Positions 47,017 through 57,877 of a DNA stretch of 64,000 bases are shown piece by piece. This stretch comes from Paucibacter sediminis. GTDB taxonomy: Bacteria > Pseudomonadota > Gammaproteobacteria > Burkholderiales > Burkholderiaceae_C. Both the position numbers and the translations under genes were made by a program. The notes beneath the pieces were generated by a model. That model had not been told where the DNA came from. It was given only the letters and a program-made list of their open reading frames with translations, and ran no database searches. The stretch covers positions 372,001 through 436,000 of the forward strand of contig NZ_CP116346.1 in the NCBI RefSeq assembly GCF_030254645.1, in the 5' to 3' direction. Position 1 is the first letter of the stretch. Every line of letters begins with the position of its first letter.

Positions 47017-48285
47017 ATGACCAACACCAGCAAACCCAACTCCGCCCCCTGGGCCGCCGTGGCTCTACTGAGCTCGGCCCTGCTGCTGTCCGCCTGCGGC
47101 GGCGGTGGCGGCAGCAGCCCTGCGCCTGCGCCTGCGCCTGCGCCTGCGCCTGCGCCTGCGCCTGCGCCTGCGCCGGCCCCCGCCCCCGCACCGGCCACGC
47201 CAACGATCTACGAGCCCGGCGCCGCGCCGGCCAAGCTCTCGGCATGGAAGCTCGCCAACATCGAGGGCACGCGGCTGACGCTCAACAGCGCGCTGCTGCC
47301 CTACGACCTGAACGCGGCCCTGTTCTCCGACTACTCGTTCAAGCTGCGCGCCATCTACCTGCCGCCCGGCAAGAAGATCAACTACGGCGCGGACGCCCTC
47401 GACTTCCCGGTCGGCACGGCCCTGGTCAAGACCTTCTACTACCCGAAGGCGAGCGGCACCGACGCCAGCTTGCTGGCCGTCGGCCAGAAGACGCAGACCG
47501 CGCAGGGCACCAGCATCGACCTGAGCAGCCACCGCCTGATCGAGACCCGCATCCTGGTGCGCCAGGCAGATGGCAACTGGGCGGGCCTGCCCTATGTCTG
47601 GGATGAGGACCAGAAGGACGCGACCCTCACCACGGCGGGCAAGTACATCTCGATGGAGCTGGTGCCGGACAGCGGCGCCACCCAGAAGTTCATCTATGCG
47701 GTGCCGAATTCGCAGACCTGCCAGCAATGCCATGCCTCCGCCAGCAATGGCAGCGGCTCGACCCTGCCGATCGGGCCCAAACCACGCAACCTCAACAAGA
47801 GCTACGACTACGGCGCCGGCGTCGTCAAGAACCAGCTGCTGCAGTTGGACGAGCTGAAGCTGCTGGCCGGCTTCAGCGGCCTTGCCGATGCACCCGCAGG
47901 AGTCGACTGGAAGGACGCCGGCAAGGCGCTGGACCTGCGTGCCAAGGCCTATCTGGACATCAATTGCGCGCACTGCCACAACAACCGCGGCTATGCCTCG
48001 CAGTCCGGCCTGCTGCTGGGCTTCGACAACGTGGGCTCGCCGGCCTCCGCCGATACCTGGGGCGTCTGCAAGATGCCGCTGGCCTATGTGGGCACCGGCG
48101 AGGCGGGCTACAAGTACGACATCAATCCGCGCAGCCCCGAGACCTCGATCCTGCTCTACCGCATGAGCCATGTCGGCGCGGGGCAGACCATGCCGGTGGT
48201 CGGGCGGCAGACCAACCACAGCGAGGCCAACGCCATGGTGAGCGACTGGATCCGGCAGCTGACGCAAGCGGCCTGCGCGCCTTAA
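47017..48285 (+). CDS. Diheme c-type cytochrome lipoprotein (SO2930/TIGR03806-like)
   Basis: A 422-residue lipoprotein (LLSACGGG lipobox near residue 28). A Pro-Ala linker made by a hexanucleotide repeat follows, then a conserved domain with two haem-binding motifs CQQCH (235-239) and CAHCH (317-321). Other family stretches are LPYDLNAALFSDYSFKLR, ETRILVR, and PRNLNKSYDY. It lies 68 bases after the beta-helix gene in the same direction. Likely a periplasmic or outer-membrane electron carrier; redox partner and pathway are unknown. Confidence 0.85.
   Translation: MTNTSKPNSAPWAAVALLSSALLLSACGGGGGSSPAPAPAPAPAPAPAPAPAPAPAPAPATPTIYEPGAAPAKLSAWKLANIEGTRLTLNSALLPYDLNAALFSDYSFKLRAIYLPPGKKINYGADALDFPVGTALVKTFYYPKASGTDASLLAVGQKTQTAQGTSIDLSSHRLIETRILVRQADGNWAGLPYVWDEDQKDATLTTAGKYISMELVPDSGATQKFIYAVPNSQTCQQCHASASNGSGSTLPIGPKPRNLNKSYDYGAGVVKNQLLQLDELKLLAGFSGLADAPAGVDWKDAGKALDLRAKAYLDINCAHCHNNRGYASQSGLLLGFDNVGSPASADTWGVCKMPLAYVGTGEAGYKYDINPRSPETSILLYRMSHVGAGQTMPVVGRQTNHSEANAMVSDWIRQLTQAACAP
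47119..47172 (+). repeat. Hexanucleotide tandem repeat (CCTGCG x9) coding Ala-Pro linker
   Basis: Nine uninterrupted CCTGCG units, followed by degenerate CCGGCC/CCCGCC units, encode the AP-rich spacer after the lipobox of the diheme cytochrome. The unit is a multiple of three, so slippage would change linker length by two residues without frameshift. Confidence 0.9.
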
Positions 48286-48426
48286 GGGACGGACAGGCGT
48301 TGCTTGCATGCCCCAGCGCCATGGCGGAGGGCCGGTAGCTGAGTGATACTGCGGGCGGGGCCGGTTGGCTTGTGGGGCTTCAAGCCGGCACGGCCCGGCA
48401 GTCAACCCCAACCGGTCGAGGTCCGA

Positions 48427-50715
<2,289 letters not shown>

Positions 50716-50768
50716 AGTCGGCAGTGAAGGCCGGGCCCGGCATGGGCCGCGGCCATGAGGAGGTAGCC

Positions 50769-51521
50769 ATGCAAAACCTGCAGCATCCGGCCCTTCATGC
50801 GCAGCACCGCGCCATCATGGTGGTCGTCTGCGCCATCGCCTGCACCAGCGTCTGCGCGGCCGAACGCCTGGTGCTGGCGACCGAGGAATACCCGCCCTAC
50901 AACATGAGCGACACGCGCGGCCATGTGGTCGGGCTGTCGACCGACATCGTGAAGGCGCTGCTCGATGCCGCCGGCTACGAGTACGACATCACCGTCTACC
51001 CCTGGGCGCGCGCCATCGGCATGGCACGCACTCAGGTCAACACCTGCGTCTACTCGATGTCACGCACGCCCGAGCGCGAGGCGCTCTACAAATGGATAGG
51101 CCCGCTGGTGTCGAACGACTGGGCCCTGTTCGCCCCCGCCAAGTCCAGCCGCCCGGCCAGCCTGGACGAGACCGCGAACATGCGCATCGGCAGCTACCAG
51201 GGCGATGCCATCGTCAGCTATCTGCAGACGCGCGGCCACATCGTCGACGCCGCACCCAACGACGATGTGAACCCCAAGAAGCTGCTGGCGGGGCGCATCG
51301 ACTACTGGGCCACCGGCCGCCTGATCGGCCAGTACCGGCTGGCGCAGCAGGGCATCAGCGGCATCGAGCCGGTGCTGGTGTTCAACCGCACCGAGATGTA
51401 CCTGGCCTGCCAGAAGCAGCTGCCCGACGAGCAGGTCAAGCTGCTCAACAGCACGCTGGCGGGGCTGCAAAAGAGCGGCGCGATCCGCAAGATCTACGCC
51501 ACGCATGGCTACACGCCCTGA
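50769..51521 (+). CDS. Periplasmic solute-binding protein, family 3
   Basis: A 250-residue SBP_bac_3 protein with a signal peptide ending near SVCAAE. It has LVLATEEYPPYNM at the mature start, the GLSTDIVKALLDAAGYEYDITVYPWARA segment, and GSYQGDAIVSYL. A strong ribosome site (GAGGAGGTAG) precedes the ATG. No transporter genes are adjacent; it follows the hybrid kinase, so it may act as a periplasmic ligand receptor for signalling rather than transport (inference). Confidence 0.85.
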   Translation: MQNLQHPALHAQHRAIMVVVCAIACTSVCAAERLVLATEEYPPYNMSDTRGHVVGLSTDIVKALLDAAGYEYDITVYPWARAIGMARTQVNTCVYSMSRTPEREALYKWIGPLVSNDWALFAPAKSSRPASLDETANMRIGSYQGDAIVSYLQTRGHIVDAAPNDDVNPKKLLAGRIDYWATGRLIGQYRLAQQGISGIEPVLVFNRTEMYLACQKQLPDEQVKLLNSTLAGLQKSGAIRKIYATHGYTP

Positions 51522-51539
51522 GCTCTGTTCAGTTGTTGC

Positions 51540-52439
51540 TCAGTTCGATTCCTTGATCATGCGGCCCGCGCCGGCCTGCAGCGGCCGCGCATTCATCGGG
51601 TACAGACGCGCAAAGATGCCGATCTGCTGGGCCGAGAGCTGCACCGGCTGGCGCATCACCATCCACAGCACGCCCTCGGTGCAGGGCGGCGTGGTGAGCG
51701 AGCCCATATAGGTGTAGTAGGCCTTGTCGTCGGGCAGCAGCTGGCCGACATCGATCGCGCCCGGCGCGGTGAGCGCCTCCATCTTCTCCAGCGGCAGGTT
51801 GTTCCAGATCGTCTGCACCAGCGGGTGATCGCCGCCACGCTCGATCAGCACCGCCACCACCGCCAGGCGCCCCTCGGCATCCTTGTGCACCAGGTGCGCC
51901 ACCATCTCGAACTGCCGGCCGTTGATGCGCTCCTCGCTGGGCCGGTGGAAATGGAACTGCTGCAGCTCGAAGCGCCGCCCCATCACCTGCAGGCTGTTGC
52001 CCGCCGCGATGTTCACCTGGATGGTGTGGCCGTTGTCGAGCACCGCAAAGCCGCTGGGCCGGTAGTCGAACTGGATCTTCTCCAGGTCCACCCTGAAGCC
52101 GTCACGGATGTCGATCGGGCTCTGGCGCGTGCCGACCGCGCAAAGCTTGAATTCCGGCTTGAGCTCGGCCCAATGCTCGGGCGCGCCCTCGCCGGCATAG
52201 GCCCAGTGGATGTCCTTGCGCGCCTCGGGCTTGGCCGCCTTGGCGGCGCCGCGCGCGCCACGGCCGCTCTCCGCCTTGCTCTCCACTTTGGCCTGCTCGC
52301 CCTTGCTGCTGAGCCGCTCGGCCAGGCGCTTGCGCAGCAGCTCCACCGGCTCCTCGCCCGCCGCGGGCTCCTCGGCGCGCAGCGGCGCCAGCGGCAGCGC
52401 GAGCAAGCTGGCAAGGGCAAGGCGAAGCAAGAAAGACAT
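51540..52439 (-). CDS. Alpha-type carbonic anhydrase, periplasmic
   Basis: A 299-residue zinc enzyme interconverting CO2 and bicarbonate. It has a signal peptide (about 1-24, cleavage near LRAEEP) and a charged, low-complexity Lys/Glu/Ala-rich spacer (about 25-85). The catalytic domain contains RQSPIDI, QFHFHRPSEE (two zinc His), VAHLVHKD (third His) and GSLTTPPCTEGVLW. A GGAG ribosome site supports the start at MSFLLRLALA. It converges on the solute-binding protein gene, with 18 bases between them. Confidence 0.93.
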   Translation of the reverse strand: MSFLLRLALASLLALPLAPLRAEEPAAGEEPVELLRKRLAERLSSKGEQAKVESKAESGRGARGAAKAAKPEARKDIHWAYAGEGAPEHWAELKPEFKLCAVGTRQSPIDIRDGFRVDLEKIQFDYRPSGFAVLDNGHTIQVNIAAGNSLQVMGRRFELQQFHFHRPSEERINGRQFEMVAHLVHKDAEGRLAVVAVLIERGGDHPLVQTIWNNLPLEKMEALTAPGAIDVGQLLPDDKAYYTYMGSLTTPPCTEGVLWMVMRQPVQLSAQQIGIFARLYPMNARPLQAGAGRMIKESN

Positions 52440-52504
52440 GAGGCACTCCTGCCCGACGGGGCGTGTCGCCTCCTTCTTCGGCCGTTTGCGCGCCGTTCTT
52501 GAGC

Positions 52505-53710
52505 TCAGCCGAGCTCGCGCTTGACCCACAGCCACGAGACCAGGCCGATGCTCATCATGCCGATCGAGGCCAACGCCAGGCTCAGCGTCGAATGCATCAC
52601 CAGCGGCACCACCACGCCGGCCACCAGGCCGTTGGCGGCGCTACCTATGCAGGCCTGCAGCGAGGAGGCCATGCCGCGCCGCTCGGGCGCCTGGTCCAAC
52701 ACCATCAGCGTCACCACCGGCACCATCAGGGCCCAGCCAAAGGCAAAGGCCGAGATCACCGGAAAGGCCCAGAAGGGGCTGGGCGGGGCCCACAGGTTCA
52801 GGCCCACATTGAGCAGCGAGGTCAGCGCCATGATGACGAAACCGCGCCGTATCTGGTGCTTGGGCCGGATCTTGCCGGCCAGCCGGCCGCTCAGCCAGGC
52901 GCCGCCCATGATGCCGCCGATGCTGAAGCAGAAGAACCAGAAGAACTGCTGCGGCGCCAGCTGCAGGTGCTCGCCCAGAAACACCGGCGCCGCCAGCACG
53001 TAGAGGAACATGCCGTTGAAGGGAATGCCGCTGGCCAGGGCCAGCAGGATGAAACGCTTGCTGGTGCACAAGCGCCAGTAGTCGCGCATCAGCGGCCGCA
53101 CATGGAAGGGCTGCACCATGTCCTTGTGCAGGGTCTCGGGCAGCAGCCGCCAGTTCGCCAGCCACAGCGCCACCCCCACCAGCACCAGGAACCAGAAGAT
53201 CGAATGCCAGTCGGCGTGCACGAACAGAAAGCCGCCCACCATGGGCGCGACGGCCGGTGCCACGCCGAAGTAGATCGTCACCTGCGACATCACGCGCTGC
53301 GCCTCGGAGGGCGGGAACATGTCGCGGATGATGGCGCGCGAGACCACGATGCCGGCGCCGGCGGACATGCCCTGCAGGGTGCGGAAGAAGATCAGCTGAC
53401 CGATGTCCGCCGCCAGCGCACAGCCCAGCGAGGCGAGCGTGAACACCGCCACGCCGACCAGCACCACCGGGCGGCGGCCGAAGCTGTCGGAGAGCGCGCC
53501 ATGGAACAGATTCATCACCGCAAAGCCGAGCAGATAGCTCGACAGCGTCTGCTGCATCTGCACCGGCGTGGCGTGCAGGGCGGCCGCGATGCCCGAGAAG
53601 GCCGGCAGATAGGTGTCGATCGAGAACGGGCCCACCATGCCCAGGCAGGCCAGCAATACGGCCAGCGCCCAGCGTGGTGCGCGCCAGATCGTGCTGGCAT
53701 CAGGATTCAT
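52505..53710 (-). CDS. MFS drug exporter, Bcr/CflA family
   Basis: A 401-residue transporter with twelve hydrophobic helices. Family marks are FSIDTYLPAFSGIAAAL in the first helix, the loop motif GALSDSFGRRPVVLVG, and RAIIRDMFPPSEAQRVMS after helix 4-5. Such proteins export bicyclomycin, chloramphenicol or small metabolites by proton antiport. It starts with MNPDAST and is divergent from the Gfo/Idh/MocA gene across a perfect inverted repeat. Confidence 0.92.
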   Translation of the reverse strand: MNPDASTIWRAPRWALAVLLACLGMVGPFSIDTYLPAFSGIAAALHATPVQMQQTLSSYLLGFAVMNLFHGALSDSFGRRPVVLVGVAVFTLASLGCALAADIGQLIFFRTLQGMSAGAGIVVSRAIIRDMFPPSEAQRVMSQVTIYFGVAPAVAPMVGGFLFVHADWHSIFWFLVLVGVALWLANWRLLPETLHKDMVQPFHVRPLMRDYWRLCTSKRFILLALASGIPFNGMFLYVLAAPVFLGEHLQLAPQQFFWFFCFSIGGIMGGAWLSGRLAGKIRPKHQIRRGFVIMALTSLLNVGLNLWAPPSPFWAFPVISAFAFGWALMVPVVTLMVLDQAPERRGMASSLQACIGSAANGLVAGVVVPLVMHSTLSLALASIGMMSIGLVSWLWVKRELG

Positions 53711-53759
53711 CTTGGTGCGGTATGCGCCCTCGCGGGGGCATGGGCTGAGGGGTGTGGAA

Positions 53760-53786
53760 GCAGTGTAGCGGCCACCCCCTACACTG
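53760..53786. promoter_or_regulatory. Perfect 9-bp inverted repeat, candidate operator
   Basis: GCAGTGTAG and CTACACTGC are exact reverse complements separated by 9 bases, centred between the divergent MFS exporter and oxidoreductase genes. The arms contain TACACT in both directions, which could double as -10 elements. A dimeric regulator binding here could control both genes. Confidence 0.5.
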
Positions 53787-53823
53787 CGCGCCATTGAGGG
53801 ATATCAACGGGGCGAGGGGCGGC

Positions 53824-54801
53824 ATGCCAGAGATCTTGAACATCGGCATCATTGGCCTGGGCGTGATGGGGCAGCGCATGCTGAGCCGCATGCAAGGCCA
53901 TGCGCGGCTGCGCCCCGTCCTGGTCTGGGACGCCGACCCCGCGCGCCTGGCCGCCTGCCTGCAGCAACATCCCGAGCTGCGCGCCGCCTACAGCGCCGAG
54001 GCGCTGATCGCCAGCCCCGGGCTGCATGGTCTCTACATCGCGACCCCGCCGGCCGCCCACCTGCACCTGAGCCATCTGGGTTTCGACGCCGGCCTGGCGG
54101 TGCTGTGCGAGAAGCCGCTGAGCGTGGATTTCGAGGCCACGCGCGCCTGCATCGCCCGCATCCAGCGCGAGAAGCTGCGTGCCGCGGTGAATTTCTCGCT
54201 CGCCTCCTCGGCGGGGCTGTCGGCCCTGCAGCTCGCCTTCGGCGCCGCCGCCCACATGCCGCTGGGCGCCTTGCAGGAGGTGCAGATCTCGCTGGCCTTT
54301 GCGGCCTGGCCGCGGCCCTGGCAGGCCCAGGCGGGTAGCTGGCTGGCCGAACGCGCGGAAGGCGGCTTCACGCGCGAGGTGCTGTCGCATTTCATCTTTG
54401 CCCTGCAGCGCGTACTGGGCCCGGCCCAGGTGCTGGCCGCGGCGGCGCAATACCCGGCCGACGGCCTGAGCGCCGAAACCGGCTTGCGCGCCGAGCTGCG
54501 CGCCGCCGGCGTGCCGGTGCGCATCGCCGCCCAGGTGGGCGGCAGCGTGGCCGACGACAACCGCATGCTCTGGCGCGCCAGCGAGGCCGAGCTGGAACTG
54601 CGCGACTGGTTCACCAACGTGACCCAGACCCGCCACGGCGAACTGCCGCAACCGGCCCTGCTGCAAGGCGCCGGCCCGCTGGCCCAGCTGGATCAATGGG
54701 CGGCGCTGCTGGATGGCCACTCGCACGCCCTGCCCAGCTATGCCGAGGCGCTGGCGGTGCAGGAAACCATCGAGGCGCTGCTGTCAACGCCCCAGGCCTA
54801 G
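53824..54801 (+). CDS. Gfo/Idh/MocA family oxidoreductase
   Basis: A 325-residue NAD(P)-dependent dehydrogenase-like protein. The N-terminal Rossmann fold starts [16 protein letters not shown], and [14 protein letters not shown] is the family EKP motif near residue 97. The C-terminal alpha/beta domain is less conserved. The substrate (often a sugar or inositol) cannot be predicted. Its stop shares a CTAG with the convergent chemotaxis gene. Confidence 0.85.
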   Translation: MPEILNIGIIGLGVMGQRMLSRMQGHARLRPVLVWDADPARLAACLQQHPELRAAYSAEALIASPGLHGLYIATPPAAHLHLSHLGFDAGLAVLCEKPLSVDFEATRACIARIQREKLRAAVNFSLASSAGLSALQLAFGAAAHMPLGALQEVQISLAFAAWPRPWQAQAGSWLAERAEGGFTREVLSHFIFALQRVLGPAQVLAAAAQYPADGLSAETGLRAELRAAGVPVRIAAQVGGSVADDNRMLWRASEAELELRDWFTNVTQTRHGELPQPALLQGAGPLAQLDQWAALLDGHSHALPSYAEALAVQETIEALLSTPQA

Positions 54802-56381
54802 TTGATCGGGCGCGGCTGGCCAGTCGCCATCTTGAACTGGGCAATCACCTGCAGCAGGCCTGCGGCCTGCTGCCTCAGACTCTCGGCCGCGGCGGCACTC
54901 TGCTCGACCAGGGCGGCGTTCTGCTGAGTGCCCTGATCGATCGAGGCCACCGCCTCATTGACCTGGCCGATGCCGGTGCTCTGCTCGTTGGCTGAGGCAT
55001 TGATCTCGGCCATCAGATCGGTCATGCGGCGCACCTGGGTGACGATGTCGGCCATGGTCGTACCCGCCTCCCCGACCAACTGGCTGCCGGCCTCGACCCT
55101 CTCGACACTGGTGCCGATCAGTCCCTTGATCTCGCGCGCAGCCTGCGCCGAACGCTGGGCCAGGGCCCGCACCTCGCCGGCCACGACGGCAAAGCCGCGT
55201 CCCTGGTCGCCGGCACGCGCGGCCTCGACCGCGGCATTCAAGGCCAGGATATTGGTCTGGAAGGCAATCGTGTCGATGACGCCGATGATGTCGCCGATCT
55301 TGCGGCTCGAGTCGCTGATCTCGCCCATGGTGCTGACCACGCGCTCGACCACCGCGCCGCCACGCCCGGCCACCTCGGCCGCGGCATTGGCCAGCTGATT
55401 GGCCTGACGTGAACTCTCGGCGGTCTGCTGTACGGTGGAGGTCATCTGCTGCATGGAGGCCGCCGTCTGCTGCAGGGCACTGGCCTGTTGCTCCGTGCGG
55501 CTGGACAGATCCTGGTTGCCGGTGGCGATCTCCTGCGAGGCCGTGGCGATGCCATCGGCCGACTCGCGCACCCGGCCGACCATGCCGACCAGGCTTTCGT
55601 TCATCTTCTTGAGGGCGGCCAGCAGCTGACCCATCTCATCGCGACGGTCGACCACGATGTCGGAGCTGAGATCGCCGGCAGCGACGGCCTCGGCCAGATA
55701 CACCGCGCGCATCAGCGGACGCGTCACCGCATTGCTGAGCAGCCAGCCCATCGCCACGGCGCCCAGCACGGCCAGCACGCAGACCACGAACATCATCACG
55801 CGATCGCTGGCATAGGCACTGCTTGCCGTGGCGACGCGCTGAACCGCCTGTTCCTGCTCATAAGCCACATAGTCGCCGGTGGCCTTCAGCAAGGCAGCCA
55901 GCAGCGGCCGACATTCGGCATTCATCTTGGCGATCGCCTCGTCGCGCCGGCCGTTCAGGGCCATGCCGACGATGGCCTGCGCCACCGGGCCGTACTGGGC
56001 CTCGACGCGATCGATCTCGGCCACCAGGGCCTTGTCGCGCGCACCGACATCCGCGGCCTCGGTCAAGACCTTCTTGAGCTTGGCGACGCTGGCCGCCATG
56101 TCCTCATGCGCGCGGCCGACCGCGGCCTTCTCGACCTCGCGATCGGCCGCCTGCGTCACCAGCACCAGATTGCGCGCCGCGATGGCCCGGCGTGTCGCGG
56201 CGCCGCGAATGTCGATGGCCAGGCGCTCGCGCTGACCCACGCTCTCCAGATAATCGGAAAAACGCTCATTGGAACGGCCCAGCGAACTCAGCGCCAGCCC
56301 GGAGACCAGCAAGACCACGGCCGCCAGCAAGGAAAAACCCAGCATCAGCTTGGCCTTGACGCGCAGATGGTTGAGATTCAT
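54798..56381 (-). CDS. Methyl-accepting chemotaxis protein
   Basis: A 527-residue receptor. It has a membrane helix (about 11-32), a periplasmic four-helix-bundle type sensor (about 33-190), a second helix (about 192-214), HAMP and a cytoplasmic signalling coiled coil. The hairpin tip [20 protein letters not shown] and the adjacent [18 protein letters not shown] are intact. Gln/Glu methylation regions are present ([19 protein letters not shown]). No CheW-binding or receptor-modifying C-terminal pentapeptide is evident. A GAGGGGG ribosome site precedes the ATG. Other che genes are not in the window. Confidence 0.95.
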   Translation of the reverse strand: MNLNHLRVKAKLMLGFSLLAAVVLLVSGLALSSLGRSNERFSDYLESVGQRERLAIDIRGAATRRAIAARNLVLVTQAADREVEKAAVGRAHEDMAASVAKLKKVLTEAADVGARDKALVAEIDRVEAQYGPVAQAIVGMALNGRRDEAIAKMNAECRPLLAALLKATGDYVAYEQEQAVQRVATASSAYASDRVMMFVVCVLAVLGAVAMGWLLSNAVTRPLMRAVYLAEAVAAGDLSSDIVVDRRDEMGQLLAALKKMNESLVGMVGRVRESADGIATASQEIATGNQDLSSRTEQQASALQQTAASMQQMTSTVQQTAESSRQANQLANAAAEVAGRGGAVVERVVSTMGEISDSSRKIGDIIGVIDTIAFQTNILALNAAVEAARAGDQGRGFAVVAGEVRALAQRSAQAAREIKGLIGTSVERVEAGSQLVGEAGTTMADIVTQVRRMTDLMAEINASANEQSTGIGQVNEAVASIDQGTQQNAALVEQSAAAAESLRQQAAGLLQVIAQFKMATGQPRPIN

Positions 56382-56405
56382 ATCGCTACCCCCTCGCGCC
56401 GACAG

Positions 56406-56448
56406 GCGCGTTGCCCGGACAGATGCCGATGCGCTTCGGGCAAGGCGC
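56406..56448 (-). promoter_or_regulatory. Long inverted repeat in the leader of the chemotaxis receptor gene
   Basis: GCGCGTTGCCCG and CGGGCAAGGCGC pair with one mismatch over 12 bp around a 19-base loop, 24 bases upstream of the start codon. It could be an mRNA hairpin next to the ribosome site or a DNA operator. Confidence 0.4.
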
Positions 56449-56521
56449 ACCGACTTATGGGCGCAACAATAGTCGCTCGAAGGCACGCGGTCTAGGCGTT
56501 AGGGTCGAGATTGGCGAGTAT

Positions 56522-56544
56522 TTCTCGTTTACTGCGAGAAATGC
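56522..56544 (-). terminator. Hairpin downstream of rnpB (possible terminator)
   Basis: ATTTCTCG and CGAGAAAT form a perfect 8-bp stem about 30 bases past the 3' end of RNase P RNA on the minus strand. The usual U-run is missing, so it may be a processing or weak termination signal. Confidence 0.4.
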
Positions 56545-56575
56545 TGCGCGCTCGCCGCCATGAAATAAAGTGTGA

Positions 56576-56909
56576 AGCAAGCCGATAGGCCGGATTCTGT
56601 GCAAGACCTGACCCTTGCGGGCCAGACCCTGTGACCGCCATTCCTCTGGGCCGGACATCACTGCCCGGCTCGGTGCCACCTACCCGCCAGCTCTGCGAGC
56701 CGCATCAACGCTGGCCTACTTGGTGTTGCTGCGCGTAGAGATTGCCCGTTTCACCCGAGGCGGGCCTAGACCCACCTCGACTCGTCTCTGTTGCTCTAAT
56801 CCTCGGCTTACGCCGGGCAGCCGTTAGCTGCTACGCTGCTCTATGCAGTCCGGACCTTCCTCCAGTGCCGTGTTTCCACGCTTGCACCAGCGGCGGTCTG
56901 GCTTGCTTC
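56576..56909 (-). ncRNA. rnpB: RNase P RNA, bacterial type A
   Basis: The catalytic RNA of RNase P, which trims the 5' ends of tRNAs. The minus strand begins GAAGCAAGCC and ends GGCTTGCTTC, which pair as helix P1 and define about 334 bases. The conserved core GGAGGAAGGTCCGGACTGC (CR I, usual GAGGAAAGTCCGGGC) lies near the 5' end. The 3' region has ACAGAATCCGGCCTAT, close to the universal sequence ahead of the P1 strand. A GATAAT -10-like element lies 9 bases before the 5' end. It is divergent from the cysteine synthase gene. Confidence 0.93.
56603..56616 (-). repeat. Match to dispersed motif inside rnpB
   Basis: The minus strand reads GGGTCAGGTCTTGC, matching 14 bases of the motif. Here it forms one arm of a GCAAG/CTTGC helix near the 3' end of the RNA, so the match may be structural rather than an inserted copy. 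Confidence 0.4.
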
Positions 56910-56949
56910 ACAGAGAGATTATCCTCGAAGCAACAGCAACGGAGCCGAA

Positions 56950-57867
56950 ATGAAAGCCGACAACGTCCTCGCCACCATTGGCAACACCCCGCATATCCGC
57001 ACCCAGCGTCTGTTCGGCGCCGGTGCCCAGGTCTGGATCAAGTCCGAACGCAGCAACCCGGGCGGCTCGATCAAGGACCGCATCGCGCTCTCCATGGTCG
57101 AGGACGCCGAGGCCCGCGGCGTCCTCAAGCCCGGTGCCACCATCATCGAGCCCACCTCCGGCAACACCGGCGTGGGCCTGGCCATGGTGGCCGCGGTGAA
57201 GGGCTACAAGCTGATCCTGGTGATGCCCGACAGCATGTCGGTGGAGCGCCGCCGCCTGATGCTGGCCTATGGCGCCAGCTTTGACCTGACCCCGCGCGAG
57301 AAGGGCATGAAGGGCGCGATCGCACGTGCCGAGGAACTGGCCGCGCAGACACCCGGCGCCTGGATTCCGCAGCAGTTCCAGAACCCCGCCAACATCGCCG
57401 TGCATGTGCGCACCACCGCCGAGGAGATCCTGCGCGATTTCCCCGAGGGTCTGGACGCCCTCATCACCGGCGTGGGCACCGGCGGCCACATCACCGGCTG
57501 CGCCCAGGTGCTGAAGAAGGCCTGGCCGCAACTCAAGGTGTTCGCCGTCGAACCCGCCGCCTCGCCGGTGATCAGCGGCGGCGCGCCCAGCCCGCACCCG
57601 ATCCAGGGCATCGGCGCCGGCTTCATTCCGGACAATCTGCACACCCAGCTGCTGGATGGCGTGATCCAGGTGGAGGCCGAAGAGTCGCGCGAGTACGCGC
57701 GCCGCTGCGCCCGCGAGGAGGGCCTGCTGGTGGGCATCTCCAGCGGCGCCACGCTGGCCGCCATCGCCAAGAAGCTGCCCGAGCTGCCCGCCGGCGCACG
57801 CGTGCTGGGCTTCAACTACGACACCGGCGAGCGCTACCTCTCGATCGAGGGCTTCCTGCCCACCTGA
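56950..57867 (+). CDS. cysK: Cysteine synthase (O-acetylserine sulfhydrylase)
   Basis: A 305-residue PLP enzyme making cysteine from O-acetylserine and sulfide. PLP-binding Lys42 is in [10 protein letters not shown], the substrate loop is [13 protein letters not shown], and the phosphate-binding [10 protein letters not shown] and the C-terminal [11 protein letters not shown] are present. The sequence belongs to the cysteine synthase A/B group; the A form (cysK) is preferred but cysM cannot be excluded by eye. A GGAG ribosome site precedes the ATG. Confidence 0.9.
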   Translation: MKADNVLATIGNTPHIRTQRLFGAGAQVWIKSERSNPGGSIKDRIALSMVEDAEARGVLKPGATIIEPTSGNTGVGLAMVAAVKGYKLILVMPDSMSVERRRLMLAYGASFDLTPREKGMKGAIARAEELAAQTPGAWIPQQFQNPANIAVHVRTTAEEILRDFPEGLDALITGVGTGGHITGCAQVLKKAWPQLKVFAVEPAASPVISGGAPSPHPIQGIGAGFIPDNLHTQLLDGVIQVEAEESREYARRCAREEGLLVGISSGATLAAIAKKLPELPAGARVLGFNYDTGERYLSIEGFLPT

Positions 57868-57877
57868 GCGGCCGCGC

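Noticed and set aside
57286-57296. Motif-like CCTGACCCCGC in cysK
   Set aside because: A short match encoding ordinary residues of the enzyme; too brief to count as a copy.
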